This document shows positions 1-5,622 of a stretch of DNA of 5,785 nucleotides, in pieces (within the stretch, counting starts at the first letter, position 1; each line of letters starts with the position of its first letter). The stretch is from an uncultured Bacilli bacterium (lineage in GTDB: Bacteria; Bacillota_I; Bacilli_A; RF39; UBA660). Made by a program: the position numbers and the translations under genes. The DNA is taken from contig CALVJF010000055.1 in assembly GCA_944331885.1 (NCBI GenBank), positions 1 through 5,785 on the forward strand, written 5' to 3'. The notes beneath the pieces are model-generated. The model was not told where the DNA came from, searched no databases, and was given only the letters and a program-made list of their open reading frames with translations.

Positions 1-1
1 T

Positions 2-1762
2 ACTGATGTTATGGATTTTAAATATGTTGCTAAAAATGGCAATATTCGTACTAAAAGTGATTTTTATGAAGGAATAATTAATAATTTGGAGCGTCGCTAT
101 ATTGAGACTACTTCTGGTTGGATAAGAGACTGGATTGAAAATTATATGGTTGAAAGTGAATGTCCTTTATGTCATGGTACTAGACTGAAGAAAGAAATTT
201 TAAATGTTTTTATTAACAAAAAAAGTATCTATGATATGACGGCATTAAGTATAAGTGAATTATATGAATTCATGAAAAATTTAAAATTATCAAAAGAACA
301 ACAAACTATTAGTGAACTATTGGTTAAAGAAATTACAAATCGTTTGGAATTTTTAAATAATGTAGGTTTAGGTTATTTAACTTTGAATAGAGCAGCTGGA
401 ACATTGTCTGGAGGAGAGGCACAACGGATAAGACTTGCAACCCAGATAGGTAGTAAATTAACAGGAGTGTTATACGTATTGGATGAACCAAGTATTGGTT
501 TGCATCAAAGAGATAATGAAAAATTAATTGCTTCGATGAAGGAAATGCGTGATTTAGGAAATACTTTAATTGTAGTTGAACATGATATAGATACGATGCT
601 AGCTGCTGATTATTTAGTTGATGTGGGACCTGGTGCGGGAGTTTTAGGTGGCGAAATTATGGCAGCTGGAACACCTGAAGAAGTTATGAAAAATCCTAAC
701 TCTTTAACTGGTAAGTATTTGAGTGGTAAGGAAAAAATAGATGTTCCAAAAAGTAGAAGAAAAGGTAATGGACAATTTATAGAGGTTAAAGGTGCTAAGG
801 AACATAATTTGAAAAATATAAATGTTAAATTTCCTTTAGGAAAGTTTGTTTGTGTAACTGGTGTTTCTGGGTCTGGAAAGTCTACTTTAGTAAATGATAT
901 TTTATTCAATGCTTTAACTAAAAAGGTTTATAAGTCAAAGACAATAGTTGGTAAGTGTAAAGAAATTAAAGGCATGGAGAACATTGATAAAGTTGTTCAC
1001 ATAACTCAAGATCCAATTGGACGCACGCCAAGAAGTAATCCAGCTACTTATGTCGGTGTTTTTGATGATATTCGCGATGTGTTTGCTAATATGAAAGAAT
1101 CTAAAATGCGAGGTTATGGCAAAAATAGATTTTCTTTTAATGTTAAAGGAGGCCGTTGTGAAGCTTGTTGGGGAGATGGCGTTAAAAAAATTGAAATGCA
1201 TTTTTTACCTGATGTTTATGTTCCTTGTGAAGTTTGTAAGGGAACTCGTTATAATAGGGAAACATTAGATGTTAAGTTTAAAGGAAAAAATATAGCTGAT
1301 GTTTTACATATGCGAGTTGCTGAAGCTTTAGAGTTTTTTGATAATGTACCTAAAGTTCGCAATAAATTACAAGTGATGATGGATGTAGGTTTATCCTATA
1401 TTGAATTAGGACAATCAGCACCAACTTTATCTGGTGGTGAAGCAGGACGAGTTAAACTAGCTAAAGAGTTGCAAAAAAAAGCTACTGGTAAGAGTGTGTT
1501 TATATTAGATGAACCTACAACCGGTTTACATAGTGATGACATAAAAAAATTATTGAAAATTTTACAAAGAATTGTAGATAATGGTGATACGGTAATTGTT
1601 ATTGAACATAATCTTGATGTGATTAAAGTGGCGGATTATATTATAGATTTAGGGCCAGAAGGTGGTATTGGTGGAGGTAAGATAGTAGCTGTTGGAACTC
1701 CAGAAGAAGTAGCCAAAAATAATGATTCTTATACCGGACAATTTTTAAAGAAAGTTTTGTAA
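2..1762 (+). CDS. uvrA: UvrABC excinuclease subunit A, 5'-truncated by window edge
   Basis: UvrA is the ATP-dependent DNA-damage sensor of nucleotide excision repair; as a dimer it loads UvrB at lesions in the cytoplasm. The frame is open from base 2 without a start, and the family is about 940 residues, so roughly 350 N-terminal residues (first Walker A, UvrB-binding region) are missing. Counting from the Met at base 11: CPLC-x-GTRL zinc half-module at 51-58, first ABC signature LSGGEAQR at 132-139, Walker B LYVLDEP at 154-160, second Walker A GVSGSGKS at 284-291, GRTPRSNPATY at 337-347, zinc module cysteines C383/C386/C406/C409 around the EMHFLPDVYVPC segment, second signature LSGGEAGR at 473-480, Walker B VFILDEP at 496-502, and the conserved EHNLDVI tail. 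Oddities: glycine 479 replaces the usual Gln of LSGGEAQR, and Trp387 lies in CEACWGDG. Identification is secure; the Met at 11 is internal, not the start. Confidence 0.97.
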   Translation, partial: TDVMDFKYVAKNGNIRTKSDFYEGIINNLERRYIETTSGWIRDWIENYMVESECPLCHGTRLKKEILNVFINKKSIYDMTALSISELYEFMKNLKLSKEQQTISELLVKEITNRLEFLNNVGLGYLTLNRAAGTLSGGEAQRIRLATQIGSKLTGVLYVLDEPSIGLHQRDNEKLIASMKEMRDLGNTLIVVEHDIDTMLAADYLVDVGPGAGVLGGEIMAAGTPEEVMKNPNSLTGKYLSGKEKIDVPKSRRKGNGQFIEVKGAKEHNLKNINVKFPLGKFVCVTGVSGSGKSTLVNDILFNALTKKVYKSKTIVGKCKEIKGMENIDKVVHITQDPIGRTPRSNPATYVGVFDDIRDVFANMKESKMRGYGKNRFSFNVKGGRCEACWGDGVKKIEMHFLPDVYVPCEVCKGTRYNRETLDVKFKGKNIADVLHMRVAEALEFFDNVPKVRNKLQVMMDVGLSYIELGQSAPTLSGGEAGRVKLAKELQKKATGKSVFILDEPTTGLHSDDIKKLLKILQRIVDNGDTVIVIEHNLDVIKVADYIIDLGPEGGIGGGKIVAVGTPEEVAKNNDSYTGQFLKKVL

Positions 1763-1778
1763 CTTTCTTTATTTTTTT
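1746..1778 (+). terminator. Rho-independent terminator of uvrA
   Basis: A perfect 11-bp stem pairs bases 1746-1756 with 1761-1771 around a 4-base loop (TTGT), followed by seven Ts at 1772-1778. The stem is A/T-rich with two G-C pairs. The uvrA stop codon (1760-1762) starts in the last loop base and runs into the descending arm, so terminator and coding end overlap. It separates uvrA from the lgt transcription unit. Confidence 0.85.
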
Positions 1779-1783
1779 GTTTA

Positions 1784-1792
1784 TGATATAAT
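1784..1792 (+). promoter_or_regulatory. Extended -10 promoter for lgt-trxB
   Basis: Bases 1784-1792 read TGATATAAT: a consensus TATAAT hexamer (1787-1792) with the TG of an extended -10 element. The -35 position at 17-bp spacing (1764-1769, TTTCTT) is poor and lies inside the descending arm of the uvrA terminator, so activity would depend on the extended -10. The expected transcription start is near 1799, giving a leader of about 18 bases. Confidence 0.65.
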
Positions 1793-1816
1793 TTTTTAGA
1801 AAATGGAGTTGAGAGA

Positions 1817-2632
1817 ATGGATTCAGTTTTATTTGAAGTTGGAGGATTTGCGATAAGATGGTACTCTGTACTTATTTTGATAGGTGTTATTTTAGGGATT
1901 ATATTAGCTCAAAGAGAAGCAAAACGTTTTGAAATCCCTACTGATTTTATATTTAATTTATGTTTTTGGGCAATTATTATGGGTTTTATTGGGGCTAGAT
2001 TATATTTTGTAGCTTTTAATTATGAACTTTATCAAGATAATTGGACAGACATATTTAAAGTATGGAATGGTGGTTTGGCAATTCACGGGGGAATATTATT
2101 TGGGTTTATAACTGTATGGTTATATTGTAAAAAATATGGTGCTCGTTTATGGCGAATTACAGATATTTTAGTTGTTCCCTTATTGCTTGCCCAAGCAATT
2201 GGAAGATGGGGAAATTTCTTTAACGGCGAAGCTCATGGAGCTGTTACTACACTCGCTGAATTACAAAGTAATCCATTATTACCTCAATTTGTTATTGATG
2301 GAATGAAAATTGATGGCTTATATTATGTTCCTTCTTTTTATTACGAGTCATTGTGGTGCTTGCTAGGGGTTATACTATTACTTATTGTTCGTCGCTTGAA
2401 AATTACTAAAGTTGGACAACCTACTGCAATTTATATAATGTGGTATAGTTTTGGACGCTTTATTATTGAAGCGGGACGTACTGATTCATTGATGTTTGGT
2501 GGATTTAAAGTGGCACAGATTGTTTCAATAGCATTATTTATAATAGCGTTGTTAGCATTTATGATATTAAGTCGAAAAGGTCGTTTTGAAGATCGTTATA
2601 ATGATGCAGAAAATGCTAAAATTCGTTTTTAG
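1817..2632 (+). CDS. lgt: Phosphatidylglycerol--prolipoprotein diacylglyceryl transferase
   Basis: Lgt moves diacylglyceryl from phosphatidylglycerol to the lipobox cysteine of prolipoproteins, the first step of lipoprotein maturation, in the cytoplasmic membrane. The 271-residue length is typical. Several hydrophobic segments are visible (about 15-31, 46-66, 88-103, 114-128, 179-191, 203-218, 232-251). Diagnostic motifs: GGLAIHGG at 85-92 with the family's conserved His90, the Lgt signature GRWGNFFNGE at 129-138 with Arg130, YYES at 175-178, and YSFGRFIIEAGR at 210-221. The ATG at 1817 is preceded by GGAG (1805-1808) at 8-base spacing, and the N-terminus (FAIRWYSVLI) matches the family start. 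It has its own extended -10 promoter and is followed by trxB after 9 bases. In many Bacillota lgt follows hprK; here it follows uvrA directly. Confidence 0.97.
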   Translation: MDSVLFEVGGFAIRWYSVLILIGVILGIILAQREAKRFEIPTDFIFNLCFWAIIMGFIGARLYFVAFNYELYQDNWTDIFKVWNGGLAIHGGILFGFITVWLYCKKYGARLWRITDILVVPLLLAQAIGRWGNFFNGEAHGAVTTLAELQSNPLLPQFVIDGMKIDGLYYVPSFYYESLWCLLGVILLLIVRRLKITKVGQPTAIYIMWYSFGRFIIEAGRTDSLMFGGFKVAQIVSIALFIIALLAFMILSRKGRFEDRYNDAENAKIRF

Positions 2633-2641
2633 GAGGTAATA

Positions 2642-3538
2642 ATGATTTACGATTTAATTATAATTGGATTAGGGCCCGCTGGCATTAGCGCAGCTATCTA
2701 TGCTAAACGAGCAGGAATCAAAATTTTAGGTTTAGAATCTGAAGCACCAGGGGGATTATTAAATAAAATTAATGCTGTGGATAACTATCCTGGTTATAAA
2801 CATGTTATGGGTCCTGATTTAGCTTTTCAAATGTATGAACAAATTAACGATTTAGGTGTTGAGTATAAAATAAAAAAAGTAACAAATATTGAAGTTAATG
2901 GTGATATTAAGAAAGTGTATTGTAATGAAGAAGTTTTTGAAGCTAAAAATATAATAATTGCTACAGGAAGAAAAGCTAAAAAACTCGGTTTAAAAAATGA
3001 AAATAAGTTTGTAGGAAAAGGAGTTAGTTATTGTGCTACTTGTGATGGGGCGTTGTATAAAGGGAAAGATGTTGCTGTTGTTGGCGGTGGAAATTCTGCT
3101 ATAGAAGAAGCTTTGTATTTAGCTAACATTGTCAATAAAGTATATTTAATTCATCGTCGAGATGAGTTTAGAGCTGAGCAAGAACTTGTGGATAACCTTA
3201 AAGATATGAACAATATTGAAATTTTATATAACCGAACTGTTACTGAATTAGTTGGAGAGGAAAATTTAGAAAAGATAGTACTAGATGATGGTAAAGAATT
3301 GGAAGTATCTTGTTTATTTACTTATGTAGGCTATGAACCTTATAGTGATTTTTTGAGTGACTTGTCAATAACAGATGAAAAAGGTTATATTAAAGTTGAT
3401 GAAAATTATCAAACTTCTATTAAAGGAATTTATGCTGTTGGAGATGCTATTTTAAAAAAAGTTTATCAAATAGTTACAGCAACAAGTGAAGGTGCTATTG
3501 CAGCTTTGGAAGTAGCTAAGAGAGTTAAGAAAGGATAG
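2642..3538 (+). CDS. trxB: Thioredoxin reductase (NADPH-type flavoprotein)
   Basis: A cytoplasmic FAD enzyme that passes electrons from NADPH to thioredoxin through a redox-active disulfide. At 298 residues it is slightly shorter than the usual 305-320. In order: FAD dinucleotide-binding GLGPAG at 9-14; NYPGY at 48-52; ATGR at 107-110; redox pair CATCDG at 131-136 (Cys131, Cys134); NADPH-binding GGGNSA at 148-153; HRRDEFRA at 171-178, whose arginines are the usual mark of NADPH preference; and C-terminal FAD motif YAVGDAI at 264-270 followed by YQIVTATSEGAIAA. That last motif departs from the usual GDVR...RQ form, since neither arginine is present. A full AGGAGG (2631-2636) overlapping the lgt stop, 5 bases before the ATG, fixes the start and indicates an lgt-trxB operon. 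The intact NADPH motifs argue against a ferredoxin-dependent variant, though a related family flavoprotein is not fully excluded. Confidence 0.93.
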   Translation: MIYDLIIIGLGPAGISAAIYAKRAGIKILGLESEAPGGLLNKINAVDNYPGYKHVMGPDLAFQMYEQINDLGVEYKIKKVTNIEVNGDIKKVYCNEEVFEAKNIIIATGRKAKKLGLKNENKFVGKGVSYCATCDGALYKGKDVAVVGGGNSAIEEALYLANIVNKVYLIHRRDEFRAEQELVDNLKDMNNIEILYNRTVTELVGEENLEKIVLDDGKELEVSCLFTYVGYEPYSDFLSDLSITDEKGYIKVDENYQTSIKGIYAVGDAILKKVYQIVTATSEGAIAALEVAKRVKKG

Positions 3539-3555
3539 AAATTACTATCTTTTTT
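3527..3555 (+). terminator. Probable terminator after trxB
   Basis: GATAG (3534-3538, ending on the stop codon) pairs with CTATC (3545-3549) across a 6-base loop. The helix can extend through G-T wobbles and A-T pairs into the six Ts at 3550-3555. Only two G-C pairs are present, so it is weaker than the other terminators in the window, but its place just after trxB and before a new promoter supports it. A further eight Ts at 3574-3581 have no convincing stem of their own. Confidence 0.5.
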
Positions 3556-3589
3556 ATTTGATTTAAATCTCGCTTTTTTTTGTCTTTTG

Positions 3590-3598
3590 TGTTAATAT
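3590..3598 (+). promoter_or_regulatory. Candidate extended -10 promoter for mrnC-rlmB-sigH
   Basis: Bases 3590-3598 read TGTTAATAT: an extended-10 TG with hexamer TAATAT (matching TATAAT at positions 1, 2, 5 and 6). No recognisable -35 lies 17 bases upstream (3570-3575). The predicted start near 3605 leaves only about 10 bases of leader before the mrnC ATG, which is tight. The upstream terminator implies that a promoter must lie somewhere in this 75-base gap. Confidence 0.4.
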
Positions 3599-3601
3599 CT
3601 T

Positions 3602-3610
3602 GGTGGTGGG
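3602..3610 (+). promoter_or_regulatory. Ribosome binding site deciding the mrnC start
   Basis: The G-rich run GGTGGTGGG ends 4 bases before the ATG at 3615 and supplies GGTGG at 5- to 8-base spacing. The in-frame TTG (3600) and GTG codons (3603, 3606) that would lengthen the protein lie in or just before this run and have no Shine-Dalgarno of their own, so they are unlikely starts. Confidence 0.6.
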
Positions 3611-3614
3611 AATT

Positions 3615-3974
3615 ATGAAGAATGCTTTAGCTATGGCTTATATAGGCGATGCTGTTTACGAAGTATACGTTAGAGAACATTTGTTAAGTTTGGGAATTGT
3701 AAAAGTTAATGATTTACAAAAAGAAAGTCTTAATTATGTAAGTGCTAATAGTCAAAGAAGAATAGTTGAGCATTTGATTACAAATAATTTATTAACAGAA
3801 GAAGAAATGGAAATTTTTAAATGGGGTAGAAATGCTCATGGCGGTAAAAGTAAGAGTGCTGATATTGTAACTTATCGCATTGCTACTGGATTAGAAGCAT
3901 TAATTGGTGTGTTATATAGCAATAATAAGAAAGATAGAATTGATCAAATAATGGAGGAGGTTTTTAAAATTTAA
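3615..3974 (+). CDS. mrnC: Mini-ribonuclease III
   Basis: Mini-RNase III is a double-strand-specific endoribonuclease that has the RNase III catalytic domain but no dsRNA-binding domain; in Bacillus subtilis it trims the 23S rRNA stalk. From the ATG at 3615 the protein is 119 residues, slightly short for the family (about 130-145). The signature AYIGDAVYEVYVR spans 8-20, with Asp12 at the position of the catalytic aspartate. GRNA is at 71-74, followed by a basic glycine-rich loop, and TGLEALIGVLY at 91-101 carries the second conserved acidic residue, Glu94. The ATG was preferred to upstream TTG/GTG codons because of the G-rich ribosome binding site. Its stop overlaps the rlmB start by one base, and mrnC-rlmB pairing is conserved in Bacilli, which supports the assignment over other RNase III relatives. 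Confidence 0.94.
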   Translation: MKNALAMAYIGDAVYEVYVREHLLSLGIVKVNDLQKESLNYVSANSQRRIVEHLITNNLLTEEEMEIFKWGRNAHGGKSKSADIVTYRIATGLEALIGVLYSNNKKDRIDQIMEEVFKI

Positions 3975-4657
3975 TGAAAGTATTTGGTAAAAATGTATTT
4001 AATGAGCTAAGAGATAATTATCATGTTATTAAGAAAATATATTTAAGTAAAAAATTTAATGATGAAGACATTGTTAAGTTTATTAAAAATAATAGATTAA
4101 AGTATGAATTTGTAGATAATAAAATTCTTGATGGAATGGTTGATGGTAATCATCAAGGAATAGTAATGGTTATAGATGATTATAATTATGCAGATGTTGA
4201 TAATATGTTTGAGGATAAAGTAGTTGTCATGCTTGATCATCTAGAAGATACGCATAATTTTGGAGCAATTATAAGAACTTGCGAGGCGGCAGGAATAAAA
4301 TCTATCATCATTCCTAAGGATCGTAGTGTTAGTGTTAATGGTACTGTAATGAAAACTAGTAGTGGAGCCTTAAATTTTGTTAATGTGGCAATGGTAAATA
4401 ATTTGGTTAATACGATTGATAAATTTAAGGAACATGGTTATTTTGTATATGCTGCTGATATGGATGGAATAAATTATAAAAATTGTTCTTTTAGTGATAA
4501 GGTTTTATTAGTAATTGGTAGTGAAGGTAATGGAGTTTCGAGATTAGTAAAGAAGAATGTTGATGAAGTTATCGCTATACCAATGCAAGGTCATGTTAAT
4601 AGTTTAAATGCTTCGGTTGCAGCGGCAATATTGATATATGGAATAGTTAATAGGTGA
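3974..4657 (+). CDS. rlmB: 23S rRNA (guanosine-2'-O-)-methyltransferase, SpoU/TrmH family
   Basis: A SPOUT (trefoil-knot) methyltransferase that transfers methyl from S-adenosylmethionine to a ribose 2'-OH; by family and position the likely target is the 23S rRNA P-loop guanosine (G2251 in E. coli numbering). The 227 residues comprise a short substrate-binding N-domain (GKNVFNEL at 5-12, HQGIV at 60-64) and the catalytic domain. Motif 1 is EDTHNFGAIIRT at 91-102 (Asn95, Arg101), motif 2 is VIGSEGNGVSRLV at 180-192 (Glu184), and motif 3 is IPMQGHVNSLNASVAAA at 202-218. Thr93 replaces the more usual Pro of the DPHN form. The start overlaps the mrnC stop (TAATG), with AGGAGG at 3955-3960, 13 bases upstream; this long spacing suggests translational coupling. 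The stop is TGA. A related rRNA or tRNA SpoU enzyme is possible from sequence alone, but the mrnC neighbour favours RlmB. Confidence 0.92.
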   Translation: MKVFGKNVFNELRDNYHVIKKIYLSKKFNDEDIVKFIKNNRLKYEFVDNKILDGMVDGNHQGIVMVIDDYNYADVDNMFEDKVVVMLDHLEDTHNFGAIIRTCEAAGIKSIIIPKDRSVSVNGTVMKTSSGALNFVNVAMVNNLVNTIDKFKEHGYFVYAADMDGINYKNCSFSDKVLLVIGSEGNGVSRLVKKNVDEVIAIPMQGHVNSLNASVAAAILIYGIVNR

Positions 4658-4661
4658 TTTT

Positions 4662-5276
4662 ATGGATTACAAAGATTATTCTGATAGTGAATTAATGTAT
4701 TTAGTTAAAGAATCTAATGAAGATGCAAAGGACATAATTTTAGAAAAGTATAGATATGTAATTGATATAATTTTTAGTAAATATAAATCTTTAGGTAAGA
4801 ATGTAGGTTTAGAAAGCAGTGACTTATATCAAGAAGCTTTATTAGGATTTATGGATGCTGTAAACAATTATAGTGAAAAAAAAGATGTCAAATTGGTAAC
4901 GTTTATATCTTTTTGTGTTAGAAGAAGATTAAATATGGCGTTAATGAAAGCTAACAGAGTTAAGCACCGTTTTTTAAACGATAGTTTATCTTTGGAACAC
5001 TATTATGATAATATAGATGCAACTATGATGGATCTAATAAGTGATAATGAAGAAAATAACCCTTTAAATAATTTAATGAATGAAGAAGAATTTCTAGATT
5101 TAAATGAAAAGATAAAAGAGCATTTGTCTAAGAATGAGTATGAAGTTTATGAACTTTTACGTAATGGATTTAGTTATACTGAAATTGCTACTTTATTAGA
5201 TAAAACTCCTAAATCTGTTGATAACGCTATACAAAGAATAAAAGGAAAGGTACGAAAAATTTTAGCTGAAAGATAA
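4662..5276 (+). CDS. sigH: RNA polymerase sigma factor, SigH (sigma-30/sigma-H) family
   Basis: An alternative sigma factor that directs RNA polymerase to a second promoter class; SigH relatives govern early sporulation in Bacillus and competence in Staphylococcus. The 204 residues carry region 1.2/2.1 (about 7-45), region 2.2 core-binding DLYQEALLGFMDAVNNY at 54-70, region 2.3/2.4 with TFISFCVRRRLNMAL at 80-94 and a basic KANRVKHR at 96-103, an acidic linker rich in Asp, Asn and Glu (about 113-145), and region 4 with a helix-turn-helix at about 168-196 (YTEIATLLDKTPKSVDNAI). The ATG follows AGGTGAT (4652-4658) that overlaps the rlmB stop, 4 bases away, so it is co-transcribed with mrnC and rlmB. 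In Bacillus the order is mrnC-rlmB-yacP-sigH; yacP is absent here. The regulon, and whether the host sporulates or takes up DNA, cannot be read from this window. Confidence 0.88.
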   Translation: MDYKDYSDSELMYLVKESNEDAKDIILEKYRYVIDIIFSKYKSLGKNVGLESSDLYQEALLGFMDAVNNYSEKKDVKLVTFISFCVRRRLNMALMKANRVKHRFLNDSLSLEHYYDNIDATMMDLISDNEENNPLNNLMNEEEFLDLNEKIKEHLSKNEYEVYELLRNGFSYTEIATLLDKTPKSVDNAIQRIKGKVRKILAER

Positions 5277-5306
5277 AAAATTCGCGGATTAACGGCGAAT
5301 TTTTTT
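5275..5306. terminator. Bidirectional terminator between sigH and the XRE gene
   Basis: TTCGC (5281-5285) pairs with GCGAA (5295-5299), flanked by six As (5275-5280) and seven Ts (5300-5306), giving up to 11 bp and a 9-base loop. The A-tract and T-tract let it end transcription from either side. The sigH stop (5274-5276) overlaps its left edge and the convergent repressor's stop (5289-5291, TAA on the minus strand) lies in the loop. Confidence 0.9.
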
Positions 5307-5531
5307 GTCTTGCATAATTGATTCTGGATAAGGCTTTTTTTGATCAGTACGATATAAAAGATAATCTATGCTAGTATTATAATAATCAGCTATTTTCTCT
5401 AAAATATCAGATGTTAGTGCTGTTTTGCCTGTCTCAAAATAGCTATAGTTTCTTTGGGTAATATTTAAGTCTTTAGCTATTTCTTTTTGTAATATATCTT
5501 TGTCTTCTCGCAATTCTTTTAATCTATTCAT
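5289..5531 (-). CDS. XRE-family helix-turn-helix transcriptional regulator
   Basis: A small cytoplasmic DNA-binding protein of 80 residues, with a lambda Cro/CI-type HTH over residues 1-60. Helix 2 is QKEIAKDL (15-22), the recognition helix falls in TQRNYSYFETGK (25-36), and the domain closes with IADYYNTSIDYLL (47-59). A short polar tail contains RTDQKKPYP (61-69). There is no effector, peptidase or membrane domain, so a dimeric repressor is inferred. The ATG at 5531 was chosen because family members typically begin just before NRLKELRE; a GTG at 5540 would add three residues. Neither has a strong Shine-Dalgarno, though GTGAT at 5540-5536 could serve the ATG. It converges on sigH and diverges from a small membrane-protein gene; two dyads in the shared upstream region are candidate operators. 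Its specific target is unknown. Confidence 0.88.
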   Translation of the reverse strand: MNRLKELREDKDILQKEIAKDLNITQRNYSYFETGKTALTSDILEKIADYYNTSIDYLLYRTDQKKPYPESIMQDKKIRR

Positions 5532-5557
5532 ATCAATCACATTTTTATTTTATCGTA

Positions 5558-5570
5558 GTTAATAATTAAC
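5558..5570. repeat. Perfect dyad, candidate operator for the XRE gene
   Basis: GTTAAT and ATTAAC flank a central A at 5564, a perfect 13-bp inverted repeat. It overlaps a possible -10 of the minus-strand promoter and sits just upstream of the -35 of the plus-strand promoter. Binding here would suit autoregulation. It is all A/T except for its outer G-C pairs, so chance symmetry is a real alternative. Confidence 0.45.
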
Positions 5571-5587
5571 CATTGACGCATAGGCAA
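5559..5587 (-). promoter_or_regulatory. Possible promoter of the XRE gene
   Basis: On the minus strand TTGCCT (5587-5582) and TATTAA (5564-5559) are 17 bp apart, each matching four of six consensus bases. An alternative -10 is TAAAAT at 5552-5547 with no good -35, which would give a nearly leaderless message. The first option overlaps both dyads and the divergent promoter. Confidence 0.35.
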
Positions 5588-5601
5588 AATTTGTCTATAT
5601 T
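5573..5601 (+). promoter_or_regulatory. SigmaA-type promoter of the small membrane-protein gene
   Basis: TTGACG (5573-5578) and TATATT (5596-5601) each match five of six consensus bases with the ideal 17-bp spacing, the best -35/-10 pair in the window. Transcription would start near 5608, just ahead of AGGTGG (5611-5616) and the ATG at 5623. The spacer contains a 19-bp dyad, so the promoter looks repressible. Confidence 0.75.
5580..5598. repeat. 19-bp imperfect dyad in the promoter spacer, candidate operator
   Basis: Half-sites ATAGGCAAA (5580-5588) and TTTGTCTAT (5590-5598) are inverted repeats around A5589 that agree at eight of nine positions. The dyad fills the spacer and touches the first bases of the -10 of the plus-strand promoter. 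It lies upstream of the expected transcript start, so it would act as DNA rather than as an RNA hairpin. The adjacent XRE protein is the natural candidate ligand; that link is inferred. Confidence 0.55.
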
Positions 5602-5622
5602 AATGATAGTAGGTGGTTTCAA

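Noticed and set aside
11..13. ATG at base 11 as the true uvrA start
   Set aside because: The frame is open back to the window edge, the residues before it fit UvrA, and the protein would lack the first ATP-binding motif.
610..909. 99-residue open frame on the minus strand within uvrA
   Set aside because: It lies wholly antisense to well-conserved UvrA coding sequence, has no ribosome binding site, and its composition is that of a reverse-frame shadow.
935..1201. 88-residue open frame on the minus strand within uvrA
   Set aside because: Antisense to the second nucleotide-binding domain of UvrA with no start signals; a chance open frame.
3560..3581. GATTTAAATC palindrome followed by eight Ts, as a second terminator after trxB
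   Set aside because: The palindrome has no room for a loop and is nearly all A/T, and four bases separate it from the T-tract; the hairpin at 3527-3555 explains the stop better.
3600..3614. Upstream TTG start that would add five residues to Mini-RNase III
   Set aside because: It abuts the putative -10, has no Shine-Dalgarno, and the G-rich site at 3602-3610 is correctly placed for the ATG at 3615.
4655..4657. TGA at the rlmB end read as tryptophan (mycoplasma code)
   Set aside because: Motif 3 and the family C-terminus are complete at this point, sigH begins 4 bases later with its own ribosome binding site, and TGG is used for tryptophan elsewhere.
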